Assembly (NCBI GenBank): GCA_022393335.1
Contig: JAJEKB010018802.1
Coordinates: forward strand, 1-64,000
Direction: 5' to 3'
DNA: 64,000 bases
Source: Macrotrachela quadricornifera
Lineage: Eukaryota; Rotifera; Eurotatoria; Philodinida; Philodinidae
Shown piece by piece: positions 16,661 to 28,300 of this stretch (the first letter of the stretch is position 1; each line of letters begins with the position of its first letter). Under the pieces are notes generated by a model. That model was not told the origin of the DNA. It ran no database searches and saw only the letters and a list, made by a program, of their open reading frames with translations. The position numbers were made by a program, and so were the translations under genes.

Positions 16661-17357
16661 ACTTAACAAATCAATAGAAACATTCTTAAAACTCTTTTAT
16701 TGATTCTTATTTATATTTCAATTATTCTTTTTACCTATTAATTTTTTTTTGCATTTATTTCATATAATATTTAATCACTAAATAAATAATTCTTCAATAT
16801 AAATATTATATTCCTTGAATATTGATGAGTTAAACATTTCGATAGTTAATCACTGATCGTGATCTATATCGATATATACAATGAAGAGTATTATTCAAAG
16901 ACTGATCAATAGGGTATCTTAAACACACAATTAGTTGATCTATGATTATTACTAGAAGAATTCAAAATGAACTTTCAATTCATTAACAGATTGATCATTA
17001 TTAATAGTAACAATCATGTGTTTTATAATATTTTTCCTGTAGGAAAATCTAGAAAGAATTCTTATTTCTCAATTCTTAGACATATATCCAAAGCTTAAAT
17101 TTCTTTTAAATTGAATATATTTATCATATAATTTTATGTTCCTTTTCACCAGAACTCCGAACATGATTTGGCATTTTATTTTGATCTTGTTTTAGTGGGA
17201 ATAACCTATCTGACACAATTCATCAAAATTGTAGAAGAAAAAAGCATATATATATATATACATATATATCCTCGAATACTTTATAGTTTTAATTTAGGCA
17301 AAAGCTGCACATATTAATGGGAACATCATTTTTGATCAGCAATTAATTATAAAACGG

Positions 17358-18035
17358 TTAGCTTTTTATATATGAGGATCAGTAAAAAAATCAAATTTGC
17401 CTGGAAAAAAAAATGCACATTTTATCAGCAGAATAAATGTTTTATTCATATAAAAATAAATTTAGTATACGAAAAATAAATTTAAATAAAATCAAAAAAA
17501 CCAGAAATTTAAAGAACGATTAGAAGGAATAAGAAAATGGAAATCTAACGACATATGAGTCAATAGTAGAATGAAAGGAAAATACTAAATAAGATAAAGA
17601 AACGACAAGAACACATACATAAGAAATAAGCGCATAGAGATGCGTGAATCACAACTTAACAATATACATGAACAACTTTGGAGAAAACTAACAACGCTTG
17701 AAAGAAAATATGATAAGAAGGGAAAACACCTGAACTATATCGAGAGAAGAAAACGTTTGGAAAATCTCCTAATATGAAGAAAAGACATGTGTGTCACACT
17801 TGTCATCTGTACGACGTAGCAGAAGGAAAGGAAAATAGAAAAAGAAATGCATAACCTTCTAACATATTTCGATTTTTATACTGACCCTTTCATTTAATTT
17901 ACTAATTTTTAATATATTGACGACCCAAAGTATTTTAATAACTGACCATTCAAATAAAATACGCATCGTTCATTTATTCTGTTGATCATCCATTTATTTA
18001 TTTTACTTGCTGACCACTTAAATGATAGCCTTAGA
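17358..18035 (+). repeat. Dispersed direct repeat, copy B
   Basis: Second, longer copy of the repeat at 15118-15655. It carries an extra block near 17772-17922 (starting tatgaagaaaagacatg) absent from copy A. Together the copies bracket the Cys-rich secreted gene. A short TA-rich microsatellite precedes it near 17250-17270. Confidence 0.75.
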
Positions 18036-18650
18036 TTAATATAGCTATAATGCCTATCAAAAATAAAAGACAAATTCTACAAGCATTTGAAAACCATCAT
18101 CAAGTTTACATTGCTCACAAGAATCTTTATCCTAACAAAGTTGAACTTGATTTATTAGAAAATACTGCGTCTTCTCTTTCTATGAATCTCTCGATTTCAC
18201 CAAATTGATTGCAGAACAAACAACAATCAATTCCACTTCTATTCGGTTTGTCACCTATCAGTCACTATTTAGTCTGTATCGATGCATCCTGATCCAGTCT
18301 CCAATATGAATATCTATAATCAGATATATAACCTTCAGAAATTTATCTTTCATTTTTAATGAGCTGAATCGAGTGAAAATATGGCTATCCATCATTCGAT
18401 GAAAAAATAGGGTCATCTTGTTGTTGATTAGTGCACTTTCATGATTAATTAGAAAGCGGAGAATAGAAATTGTGATATAGAAATAAGTTGATATCTACAT
18501 ATTGCAAGTATAATACACAGAATTTTATTACATGACTTTCAACAGATGTCACATAGAAGACTTCAATAGTAAATAATCAAAACGACACTTCGCTACGAAT
18601 TATATGTTTCTTCCATATGAAATACGTCCAAACATAGATGTATGTGATAT
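18036..18650. other. Intergenic with one short open frame
   Basis: Contains a 53-residue + strand frame beginning at 18052 (MPIKNKRQILQAFENHH), which could be an orphan first exon. I cannot tie it to a family or to a downstream exon. No other structure was seen. Confidence 0.35.
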
Positions 18651-20519
18651 TTATAGGTATAATATCAATGCAATGTTATCAACGGACCCATCGTTTGATT
18701 TTTGAGCCATATGAGTGAATAGGACGAATACTTTAGCAGAGCGGGTTCCTACAGGAACTGATCCATTAGCCTGTCTAAATAGTAATGATGTGGTCAAATT
18801 CCTATGGGCAGCATATACTGGTCCTATGGTCGTTGTTGGACTGATCACTTGATTGGTTTGATTAAAAAACGTGACAGAAACTCGAGCATTATCGTTTTGT
18901 TCTGCCCAACCACCAAGCCAACCTGATAGTCTGAATTTAACTGTTTTATTGTCGATAAATGGTTCAAATCCACCACTCAAATCAATTATTTGCCACATAG
19001 AAGCTGATTTAGACGCTTGACCAAAAAAATAACATTGGCCACGATTGCTAAAAAAAATTCAAAATGAAAAAACATCGAAGATTATCTTGATCGCACCTCG
19101 GTCCTGGAGATGTCTGATATATTACACCATAGATAGGGTTGTCATATAATACTTGCGTAGCTGTTTCATCAAAATTCCATCCAGTTGGATGAGTGGTATT
19201 ACTACCTGCCTCACATGGACCAGTTTCAGCATCACCATTTACCACCAAATTTACATTGAATGCTAAATGAAAATGATTTGATTAATCTATTAAAGCTATG
19301 CTATATTCAACATACATCAATAATTCTGCTTTACACGAAACAAAAAGGATTCTAAACATAATAGAAATTTAGCATATAAACATTTTTCTCATTAAGATTT
19401 TTCATAAAATGTGCCTTTCTGTGCGTGAATTCTATTCCATTACCACGACGTTGAAAACTTCTCTCTCTCTCCCTACAGTCAAAATCAAAGAGTTAGACTT
19501 GCGTATTTAAGCATTCGAATGATTCCTCCAGTATGAGAATGATTCTTGCAACTATTGATCTTGACGAAGGCATTAGTTTGGTGTAGTTCATGATATCTTT
19601 CCTTTGTTTGACTATCAACTGTTTAATCGAGAATCGTATAGAAAATTATATGTCTAAATGACTGTTTTCTATAGATCTTGAAGTAGTGCCGTTCTTCATG
19701 TTTAAAATTTTTGTTTATGTTAAAATAATCGCGATGTTATGATCATCAATGAGTCTTAGAAAGAGACTGATCATCTACCTTCAACGATTTTGATATTGTT
19801 TTGACAAGTTTTTATCCAGAATTTTGTGCTTATTAGAAGAGCACATAGAGCCATAATTGGAACAATGAATAGGATAATTTCGCGAATACTCAGCGGTCTC
19901 CTGAATATCGCCTTGATCGATAAAAGATAACGAGCATTTTCTTTCGTTTGGTTCTCGTCCGATTGCCATACATTCAGTGAATTTGTTAACGAATCCAAAT
20001 GGATTGAGGTTAGTGTTGGCTTGACTGTGCTCAAAGCTGCTTCTAAAACAATCAAACAATCAAGGGAATTAAGATATACAGCTTACTATAGAGACATACT
20101 TCGCGACATGACTTTGTCCTCTTCCATATTTATCGTTAGGAAATTTTGTGTTGTAACAATTTTTTGTTGACTTTGTTGTTGAGCTTGTTGATAGTCTGAA
20201 AGATATGAAATAATCATCAAATCCTAAATTGTATGAAAAAAAACCTGCCTTGAAGTCGTTGTGCTGCGTTATTACAAGATATTTTCGTCAATGCTTTAAT
20301 AAGATAAGCACAATCTTGGTCGCTAATAATTCTCTTATCAAAAAGAGATTCTAATACACGAAGTGTTCCACCCAATGACGGATCTTCACGCAAACTCTTC
20401 GGAACATCATTACCAAGAAGAAAATGCAAACGTTGTCTATCGCTATCTGAAAGAAGATCTTGAATTTTGATCAGTAAAGCTCGTAAGTCATATTCTTCAT
20501 TCACCAAATCAGAAGCCAT
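18651..20519 (-). CDS. Death-effector-like domain, TM helix and jelly-roll ectodomain protein
   Basis: Five exons on the reverse strand: 20519-20249, 20195-20100, 20042-19779, 19262-19097, 19047-18651. All phases agree, giving 397 residues. Residues 10-88 resemble a death effector domain (DLRALLIKIQDLLSDSDRQ, LHFLLGNDVP, LESLFDKRIIS, DCAYLIKALTKI), a six-helix adaptor fold used in caspase and immune signalling. A Gln-rich linker follows, then one TM helix (about 177-199), then a 185-residue ectodomain starting FNVNLVVNGDAETGPC. The ectodomain has GQCYFFG and SGWLGGWAEQNDNARVSV, typical of a galactose-binding-like jelly roll. With no signal peptide, the topology is death domain inside, jelly roll outside. 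Exon 1 appears to use a GC donor (gcaggt at 20248-20243); a GT donor 4 nt on is also open in frame. The role is inferred as a surface sensor. Confidence 0.75.
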
Positions 20520-21076
20520 AGGACTATCTTTGAATTTAATAAAAGAAGGTTAACTGACCTAAAATTTAGCTATATTAATTAGAAAAAAATATTTATCATT
20601 ATTTAAAAATTCTTACGAAACAGTACTAGATGATTGAAAATAGAAATATAGAAACGATCGACACAAAGAATTCAATGAACGGTATGTTGACGTATGTGTG
20701 TTCGGTTACTTTATTTCACTTTTTATAGATTAACATTTCATAGGATAGAGACCGTCGGTCATGGTCAAATGAACTCGTCAACAGAGGGAGAAAGAAGGAG
20801 AGAGAGAAAGTGACAAAAAAAATAATTAGTTGATAAGTGAACAATGTAACACATTCTAAGCAATTAGAAAAATGATAAACAGTATGTTTTAACATTTTTT
20901 GCCTATTATATGTTCATTTTAATCGACGATCAATAGTTACTCCGTCATGACTTCACATCTATGTGTATTGTCTAACATCAATGATCCATTATATTTAGCT
21001 AGATGAAGTTAATCCAGAAGATTCTCGCCACCATGTCTAGCAACTTCTTCCATTGATTACTTTCTATTTTTTGAGG
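20520..21076. other. Intergenic, upstream of the death-effector-like gene
   Basis: AT-rich region that should contain the upstream promoter of the reverse-strand gene. A purine-rich gagaga tract lies near 20785-20810. No other feature was recognised. Confidence 0.35.
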
Positions 21077-21474
21077 GGGTGGCAAATATCAAATTATAAC
21101 CAGTTTTCAGTAAATCTCTGATCTCTGATTTCTGCTTTTCTGATACTTATTAATATTGATTGGTACGAGTGAAACTTTTGTATCTCTATTTCTGAGAATT
21201 TTTAGACATTATAGCGAAAAATAAATTTCTGATTTCTGAGAATTTTTACTGAAGAGGACAGTAAATTTCTGATTTCTGGTTCTCTGGTCAATTTGGAATT
21301 GTGGGAACTGAAATAGCACTATACAAGGATTACAATAACGGAATTTTTTATGAACCTACTCAATTTGTAGAAATTCTAAAAATTTTTAAAGTTTATAAAA
21401 TTTTCAGAGGTGAAGTTTTAAATAATTTTGACATGTAGACTTTAAAATTTGTACCAATTTGATATTTGCCACCC
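21077..21474. mobile_element. 398-bp non-autonomous element with 19-bp terminal inverted repeats
   Basis: The left end at 21077-21095 (gggtggcaaatatcaaatt) is exactly the reverse complement of the right end at 21456-21474. The interior is non-coding and contains short tandem units built on aaatttctgatttctgag. The size and perfect termini fit a MITE-type DNA transposon derivative. I could not define a target-site duplication. Confidence 0.75.
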
Positions 21475-21817
21475 TATGGATTTAAGAAGTCAAAATAATT
21501 AAATAAAAAAACACTACATAATGCTACTTTAGAAATAGAAAAAATTACTTTTTGAATTTCGGTGAATTTAAAAAGAATATTGTTGATAACATCAAGTCAA
21601 ATAGTAAACATATGAAAAAATTTTTAGGAAACAGTTTGTGGAATGCATGGTATTTATTCGTTCTTCTTTCATTGACTCAAATAGAAAAAGAAATTTATTT
21701 TATTTGATTCAGTTGCATTCGAACTTTTATAAAATTAGATTGAGATTACAATAAGAGGTGTCTAATTATATATTTTGTGATTCATGTTCAGTTTTCATAA
21801 AGATCAATATAAATTAA
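21475..21817. other. Intergenic, 3' flank of the NHL gene
   Basis: AT-rich sequence with no coding pattern. It likely contains the 3' UTR of the reverse-strand NHL gene. Confidence 0.35.
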
Positions 21818-23585
21818 TCACGGAAGTTGAAATCGTTGTACTCGATGGTTCAATCCGTCGCTCACATATAAGAAAGTCTCGTTTATACTTAAAATAATAC
21901 TAGTAGGCGAATTCAGCAGCGTTGCATTACTACCAGTTACTCCAGTAATACCGGCAATGGTCACTCCAGTTGTTGCTCTGGGACTCCAGCGCTGAATTCG
22001 ATGATTGCCTGTGTCGGCAATGTAGATATCACCTGTCTTCTTCGAAACACATACTGCGTAGGGTATGTACAATTGATTGCTGCCCGATCCTGCTCCGTTT
22101 CCACCGGCTACAGTGGTAATGTTTACTGTTACACCGAGTTGGTATCGTTGAATTCGATGATTAAATGTATCAGCAATGTAGATATAAGAATTATTTTCAT
22201 CAAGGTAGAGACCGCTTGGTTGATTAAGTAATGAGTGGTTATTGCCCGCCACGCCTGTAATGCCCGCTACGATCGTGCCAGAAGTAGCATTCACAAGCCA
22301 TTTCATCACTCGATGATTACCATAATCAGCGACATATATATTGCCTTGCGAATCGACAGCCAATCCAGCCGAGACAGAAATTTGATTTGATGTGTTCCCA
22401 AGCACACCGGTACCCACCACTTTAACACCAGCTGATGAGTTCTCGCGCCATAGCATTACTCTGTAGTTATAATCGTCATTGACATAAAGATTCGAAGTTT
22501 CATGAATAACTATATCTGTCGGATACTTCAGTTGCGTGGTGCTATTCCCCAAAACTCCTGTACCAACAAAAATCGATCCTGTTAAATTTCCTTCTCGTAT
22601 TTTCATTACTCTGTGATTGTTGGAATCACTAACGAAAAGTGAACCGTTCATTCCAATCTCCAGTCCCCAAGGAACATTTAGAGCGTTATTCTCCGTCCCC
22701 GATGTACCATTTCCATAGCCAGCGACAGTGATTCCAATCGGTCGAGACAGTACTATAAAATTATAGATGAAGTTTTAGTAGCGTATCAATGAAATCCTGT
22801 TTTAAAGAAAATCTCAATATACTAATTGAAATGTTAGATATCAAACATAGTTATAATCCAAGATGGTACGTATTAAACTTTGAAATGTTGTTATAGTATC
22901 AGTTAAAAATTTTTTCTCAAGTAACATAAACGACTCTCGTATGTTTTAGGTCTCGAAAGAATTTAAAGAAGCTTTTAGAAATAGCCATATAGTACTTTCT
23001 AGTCAATAATTGAATATATCTAGAAAAGAATCATTTAGAGTCTCAATAGAAATATTTCGTCGCAAAAATTTCTGATAAGGGTTCTTTGAAATTAATTCAT
23101 GAGTTAAAATTCTTCCTCCTTTTCGCGCCGACTATGACACGTTTAATGACGAACTCTTATTCATTATTGGAATAGCTCAATAATATAGGAATTTGACTTA
23201 TATTTTGCAATATGATATAGGACTATATAATGACTCTGAAAACAAATATAAATGTTTAATTACTTGTTGTTGTATTTTGTGATGGTGGTTGTTGTATAAA
23301 TATGAATGTTGAGTTTAGATCAATGCTGATTGTTGATGTTGATGAATAATTCGCAAATAATGCACAGGTTTTATTATTTTTATAGCAATTTAAGCCTACA
23401 TACAATGGAAGCACACTTGAAAAGAATCCGTAGCAAATACATTCAGCACATGTATTTTTGTAGGTTGTAATAGTAGCAATATTGGAAGAAACATATTTTG
23501 CGTTATAAATATATCCAACAGGCTTTGTACAATCGATGCTAACAACTGCCATTGTCAGAGTTACCCAAAATACTGCTTGTATCAT
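21818..23585 (-). CDS. Secreted NHL-repeat beta-propeller protein
   Basis: Two exons, 23585-23264 and 22752-21818, phase 1 at the junction, give 418 residues. Exon 1 encodes a signal peptide (MIQAVFWVTLTMAVVS) and a roughly 90-residue module with paired cysteines (CAECICYGFF, LNCYKNNKTC), resembling short WSC- or PAN-like ligand modules; the exact family is uncertain. Exon 2 holds six NHL repeats, recognised by NNHRVMKI, YNYRVMLW, GNHRVMKW, FNHRIQRY, GNHRIQRW and LNHRVQRF, each preceded by a Val-Ser/Ala-Asp strand. They should form a six-bladed propeller for protein or ligand binding. Several NxS/T sites fit an extracellular location. The reverse-strand relic at 61150-61740 on the other side of the window is of the same type. 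Confidence 0.85.
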
Positions 23586-24628
23586 TTTTATTGAAAGAAA
23601 TGTGTATGATCGAAGTGTCGCTCTACTTTACTTTTTGTAGCAGAATGACATAAAACTACAGCTAAACATGACTTTTATTCTCTGTTATTTTTTCTTTCTT
23701 AATGTACTATTAAATACATTCTAATTAAACTATCCAACATACATAAACATCTTGAATATATAATTATACTAGAAAAAATATTATGATGCAGACTTTATTT
23801 TTTTCCATTTACAATGGTAGGCAATAAAACACTTGAGTAAGGATAAAACGTCGTATAGCACAGTACTAGCTGTATAAATTGTCAAAAATGGAAGACACAA
23901 CCTAGTTTATACAACAAGTTTTCATGTCTACAAGCTCATCATTGTCAGATTGTGCTAAGTATTGTATAATCGTTTTTCTACACTTGAAAAGAATATCATA
24001 TGGCCGAATGAACATATTTTTTTCTTACTTTCTTACTAACTCATGCAAAATGTTATCAACCTGCACACTAGTTCTGCATGTCGATTTATTTAGCTGAAAT
24101 AACAATTTTTTAAAAATCTGCCAAGCATAAGAAATTTATTATTTTTCTTTTCCAAATTATTCAATTTTCATTTGAATAATTCGAAAAACGCTTTACCTTT
24201 TGATTTATTCCTTATAATATTATGATTAGTTATACTTACTTGCCATGTTTTCAGTATCATTTATTTAATATTAGCTTTTAAACATCAGAGTGATTAATGA
24301 GAAAACATTTTATGATGAAGCTACGATTTCGACGCTATATTTTTACTATATGTAGGCCTCTGTAAGACTAGAAAAACTCTAAAAAGGTGTGGACTCTCAT
24401 AGCTTTCTCGTTGAGATGTGGAGTTCATATTTTCTCTAAGTGTTATTATTAACGTTCGAATACAATGTAATATCAATTTTTCCACAACTATATGAAATAC
24501 AGACTTATAGATCGAACGAAAGTAAACCTAAGCAATGCAACTGAAACAAATGAACTTTGACAATATGATGAATTGCTACATACAATAGGAATAAAAAAAT
24601 GTTCAAAACATAACGCTTTGCCAGCAGG
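23586..24628. other. Intergenic, upstream of the NHL gene
   Basis: AT-rich sequence with no supported gene or repeat. The proximal part presumably holds the promoter of the reverse-strand NHL gene. Confidence 0.35.
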
Positions 24629-24908
24629 TATCGGGATTTTTTGTGGGATTTATTCGGATTTTTTTATAAATCTCCATACATCTTAAAATAAATTCCACAT
24701 AACTCTTATTGAGTGTGAGGGCGAAAACTAAGTGAGGGTGAGAGCAGAAACTAAGTGTGGGTGAGGGCGAGTGCGGGGGATGGGGGGCAAGAGTGAGGGT
24801 GCGCTGAAATACTAATACAGCTATATAGTCTCAATAAATCCTTAGTAAATAAATAAATCCCAATAAATCCTGCAGAAGAAATAAATCTCAAAAAAATAAG
24901 TCCCGATA
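24629..24908. mobile_element. Short inverted-repeat element with a G-rich tandem core
   Basis: The ends are inverted copies (tatcggga... at 24629 and ...tcccgata ending 24908), followed inward by matching AT-rich arms containing gggattta and its complement. The core at 24713-24805 is a degenerate tandem of gtgagggcgaaaacta-like units. Size and structure suggest a MITE or foldback element. A reverse-strand frame at 25033-24842 runs into it but matches nothing I recognise. Confidence 0.55.
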
Positions 24909-25344
24909 CGCCCTCCTTTATCGCTCAAATCAACATCGAGAAATATTCCTGTTGTGACAGTAAAATTGTTGTTTTTAACGATCGAATCCAATAGATCGTT
25001 CAAATAGTCAACCACTTCATATTCTTTCGACATAAGAGCAGATGAAGATTTTGGGGAGACTGTTGGTGAATCTGGATGTTACTTGAGATGATTTCCTTGT
25101 CAAATCTAGTTTAATATAATCTTTAATGCTCTACATTGAAAAATATTTGTTATAATAGATTCATTATCACTTTTATTAGTTATTTATTGAATTTTCCTAT
25201 AACTTCTATGATATAAATGTAATGCAGAATGTTAAACTTCAAATAAATCAAACTATTGCATTAGAATATTTTCCTATTTATCAGAAATAACTCTTCAAAT
25301 TCCTGACATATTTATTATTCAATCTTTGAAACTTCGAAAATATT
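24909..25344. other. Intergenic, 3' flank of the lipase
   Basis: AT-rich sequence with no supported gene. It probably includes the 3' UTR of the reverse-strand lipase. Confidence 0.3.
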
Positions 25345-28300
25345 CTACGGTATACAAATATCAGGATTAACTTTAAATCCTCTTGGATTTCCACAAATAC
25401 GAATAACATGACAAAATAAAGGTTTTATAGAATGACATTGTATACGTTTAAATTCTTGTGGACATGATATAATTTGAATAAGACCTTCTTGTTTATCTAT
25501 CCATGGTACAAGATCACGATCATGATAAATATTAAATATACGTCGATTAATTATATCCATTGGTATATCTTTTGTTTGATCAACAGTAGCATGAGCATGA
25601 GTAATACCTGGTCCACTAACACTAATAAGAATATTAGTAAAATTTAATGCAATTCCACTTAATTTTGCAAGTCCACCACCTAAATTTTCATAAAATTTTA
25701 TAAACAAAAACACAACAGTTCAAACCTAAACTATGTCCTAAAACAATGAATGATTTTTTATCTTTATATTTTTGATAAATTTTTTCAAGAATTTTTATCA
25801 TTTGTATAACATAAAATCTTTTTGAGTCGTCTGTTCGATGACTAAGTTTTTTTAATAATGCCATATGATGAATAATTTTTGATGTTAAATTTTCTGGAAA
25901 AAGCTTTGACCATGGAAATAACATAGATATTATTTGATAAATAAATGATTCTGTCCATGTATCGAAATCTATTTATTTTTATTTAAAAAAGATAAATATT
26001 TTATCATTTTTTTCATACCTATTAGCCATTCATATAATAATTTTGTGCCACGTATCGATACAATTACCGTATCATTTGTTCTGTATAATAATAAATTATT
26101 ATACATACGCAGGGTTGCCAGATGAAAAAGTTATAAATTCGAATTTTTCAAATAAAATCGAGGAAAATTCAGAATATTCTCAATTGCATTTCGCAAAAAA
26201 AGCGAAAAGCGGTTAGTTGATGTTTAAATATACTTGAAATCTTTTTAATGGAAATACGTTTTGTTCTTTATGTTTTCCACGAAACTTGTTACCGATAGTT
26301 TTTTTTCGTTTAATCTCACTTACAGTCTTATTTGAATCCTCATTTTCATCCATAGCTGAATTTAATTCAGCACACACAAGGCAAGTACCGTATCGGGTAG
26401 CATCTTCTTAGATGTAAACTTTAGACATATCAAAATATAGCGAGCTCCACTGTTTTTTTTTAACAACTCGAGAAAGCTATTAGCTAAAGACCTTCTGTTT
26501 TCACTAACTGACAAAGTACGCTAGGAGACACAAGCTTATAAAGAAATCAAGACGTAGTCTTACTTTGAACGTACCGTATTTTTTACAATCTAAGGGATAT
26601 CTGCTGGTTTACGACATTTCAAATTCCTTCTATTATTCAAAAAATAGAGCACCTTCGAAGTAAAGCTAGTTGTTAGTTTCAGTAATTGTAGTAAAACAGT
26701 GACAGCACATGAATTGCTGCTCGTAAGAATTAAATTAAAATTTATAGTTAAACTTCTATACATACGTTACAGTAAAATATGTTACATCACCATAGCCATA
26801 TTCTTTATAATCAGATAATTCTTCATCAAGTTGAAAATGAAGATCATTAGATGATCCAAAAAATTGTTCAAGTTCAATTTTAATCTTAGATGTTGGTCTA
26901 TTCATATTTTAAAAAAAGATCTTTTCGTTTTTCTATTTAATAGATTAATTATTTATACCTATAAGCTAATGCAGCGAGTAAAATCATATCTTGAATAGTT
27001 AATGAATCAAATTGCCAATTACAAGCTTTCATTTTATTTTCATTATAAATTATTTTTTCTTTTGAATAGGAATTTTTAAAATAATCTTGATCATATTCAA
27101 GTAACATATTACCAAATAATGTTTTATTATCAGATTCTATTTTATGTTGAAAAAATACTGAAGATGAAAGTGCAAGACCCGAAAAACTAATGATAACCAT
27201 TATAGCAAATATAGCATAAAAAGCATTACGAAATATTGAAATTTCATGATGAGATTCAATCCAAATACTGAGACCACTAATATATTTTCTATGTCGATGA
27301 ATACTATCATAGATTGTATGATATAAATAATAAATAAATAGAAGAAGAAGATGAATTAATAATGGAACAAGACAAATAATGACAATCCATTTATTGGCAT
27401 TAGGATTTACAAGTAGAAGACTGATACCGATTAGAACAAGAATACTGGCAGTCACTAGAAAATTTAAATTTATTACAACTAACTACGTTATCTTGTTTTT
27501 CAAAGAAAATAATATGTTTTCTTATGGACTATATACTCTCTTCCACTCTATCAGTAGTATAAAAGTCGAATTGCCCAAAACTTGAAGGAACTCTTCGAAT
27601 TTGACATGTATATCCGCTAGATCTTTTTTTTTCACTGGCCCATCTTTTGTGGTAGATAGGAACTTTCGGATCTGCATGCTTTTGGATCCAGACAAGTTTA
27701 GACTCAAGGATTTTTTTAGTTATTTATTTATTACACAAATTAGATCTGAAATTAAACTTAGATATGAACCCTGATCCATAGGTTCCTATTAGCGAGCGAT
27801 GTGAACAATTTAGATTAAACCGTGCGTTTTTTTAATCTTAGTAATAAAGTCAATAAGGATCACTTCTAAAAAAATAACGAAAAATGAATAAAATAAAAAT
27901 CATATTCTTCGTATTCCAACATATTGATATAGATACTATCATTGGCAATGGAAGGTATTATTACAGATCAGAAATCAAAAGTTTAATTGCAAAACTAACA
28001 CAGTTAAAATATGACATGTTTAAATTAAGATAGTTAAAGTTTAAGGATTTTATTCTACAGTTTATTGGTTTTCACAAACTTGTAGAACATTATCAATCTC
28101 ATTAAGATTCCACTAATTTCAATATCTTCTGACTGGTAATGTGCAGGATCAAGATTTTTTGGCTAGATTTTGTTAAAAATTTTAGGAGCTTAATTACAAA
28201 CTTCAATTCACATTCAAACAAATTTTTCTTCATAATTTCAATATCGAGAGTAACATTAGTTCTGCACATCATATTTTAAACTTTTTAGTTTAACAATGAG

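Noticed and set aside
24713..24805. Telomere-like G-rich repeat (gtgtggg, gtgaggg)
   Set aside because: Units are irregular, and tgtggg occurs only once. The block sits inside an inverted-repeat element in the middle of the window, so it is not an internal telomere.
27444..27455. Possible GTG start of the lipase at 27455
   Set aside because: GTG initiation is not expected in animals. An acceptor at 27445 with phase-matched upstream exons explains the frame better.
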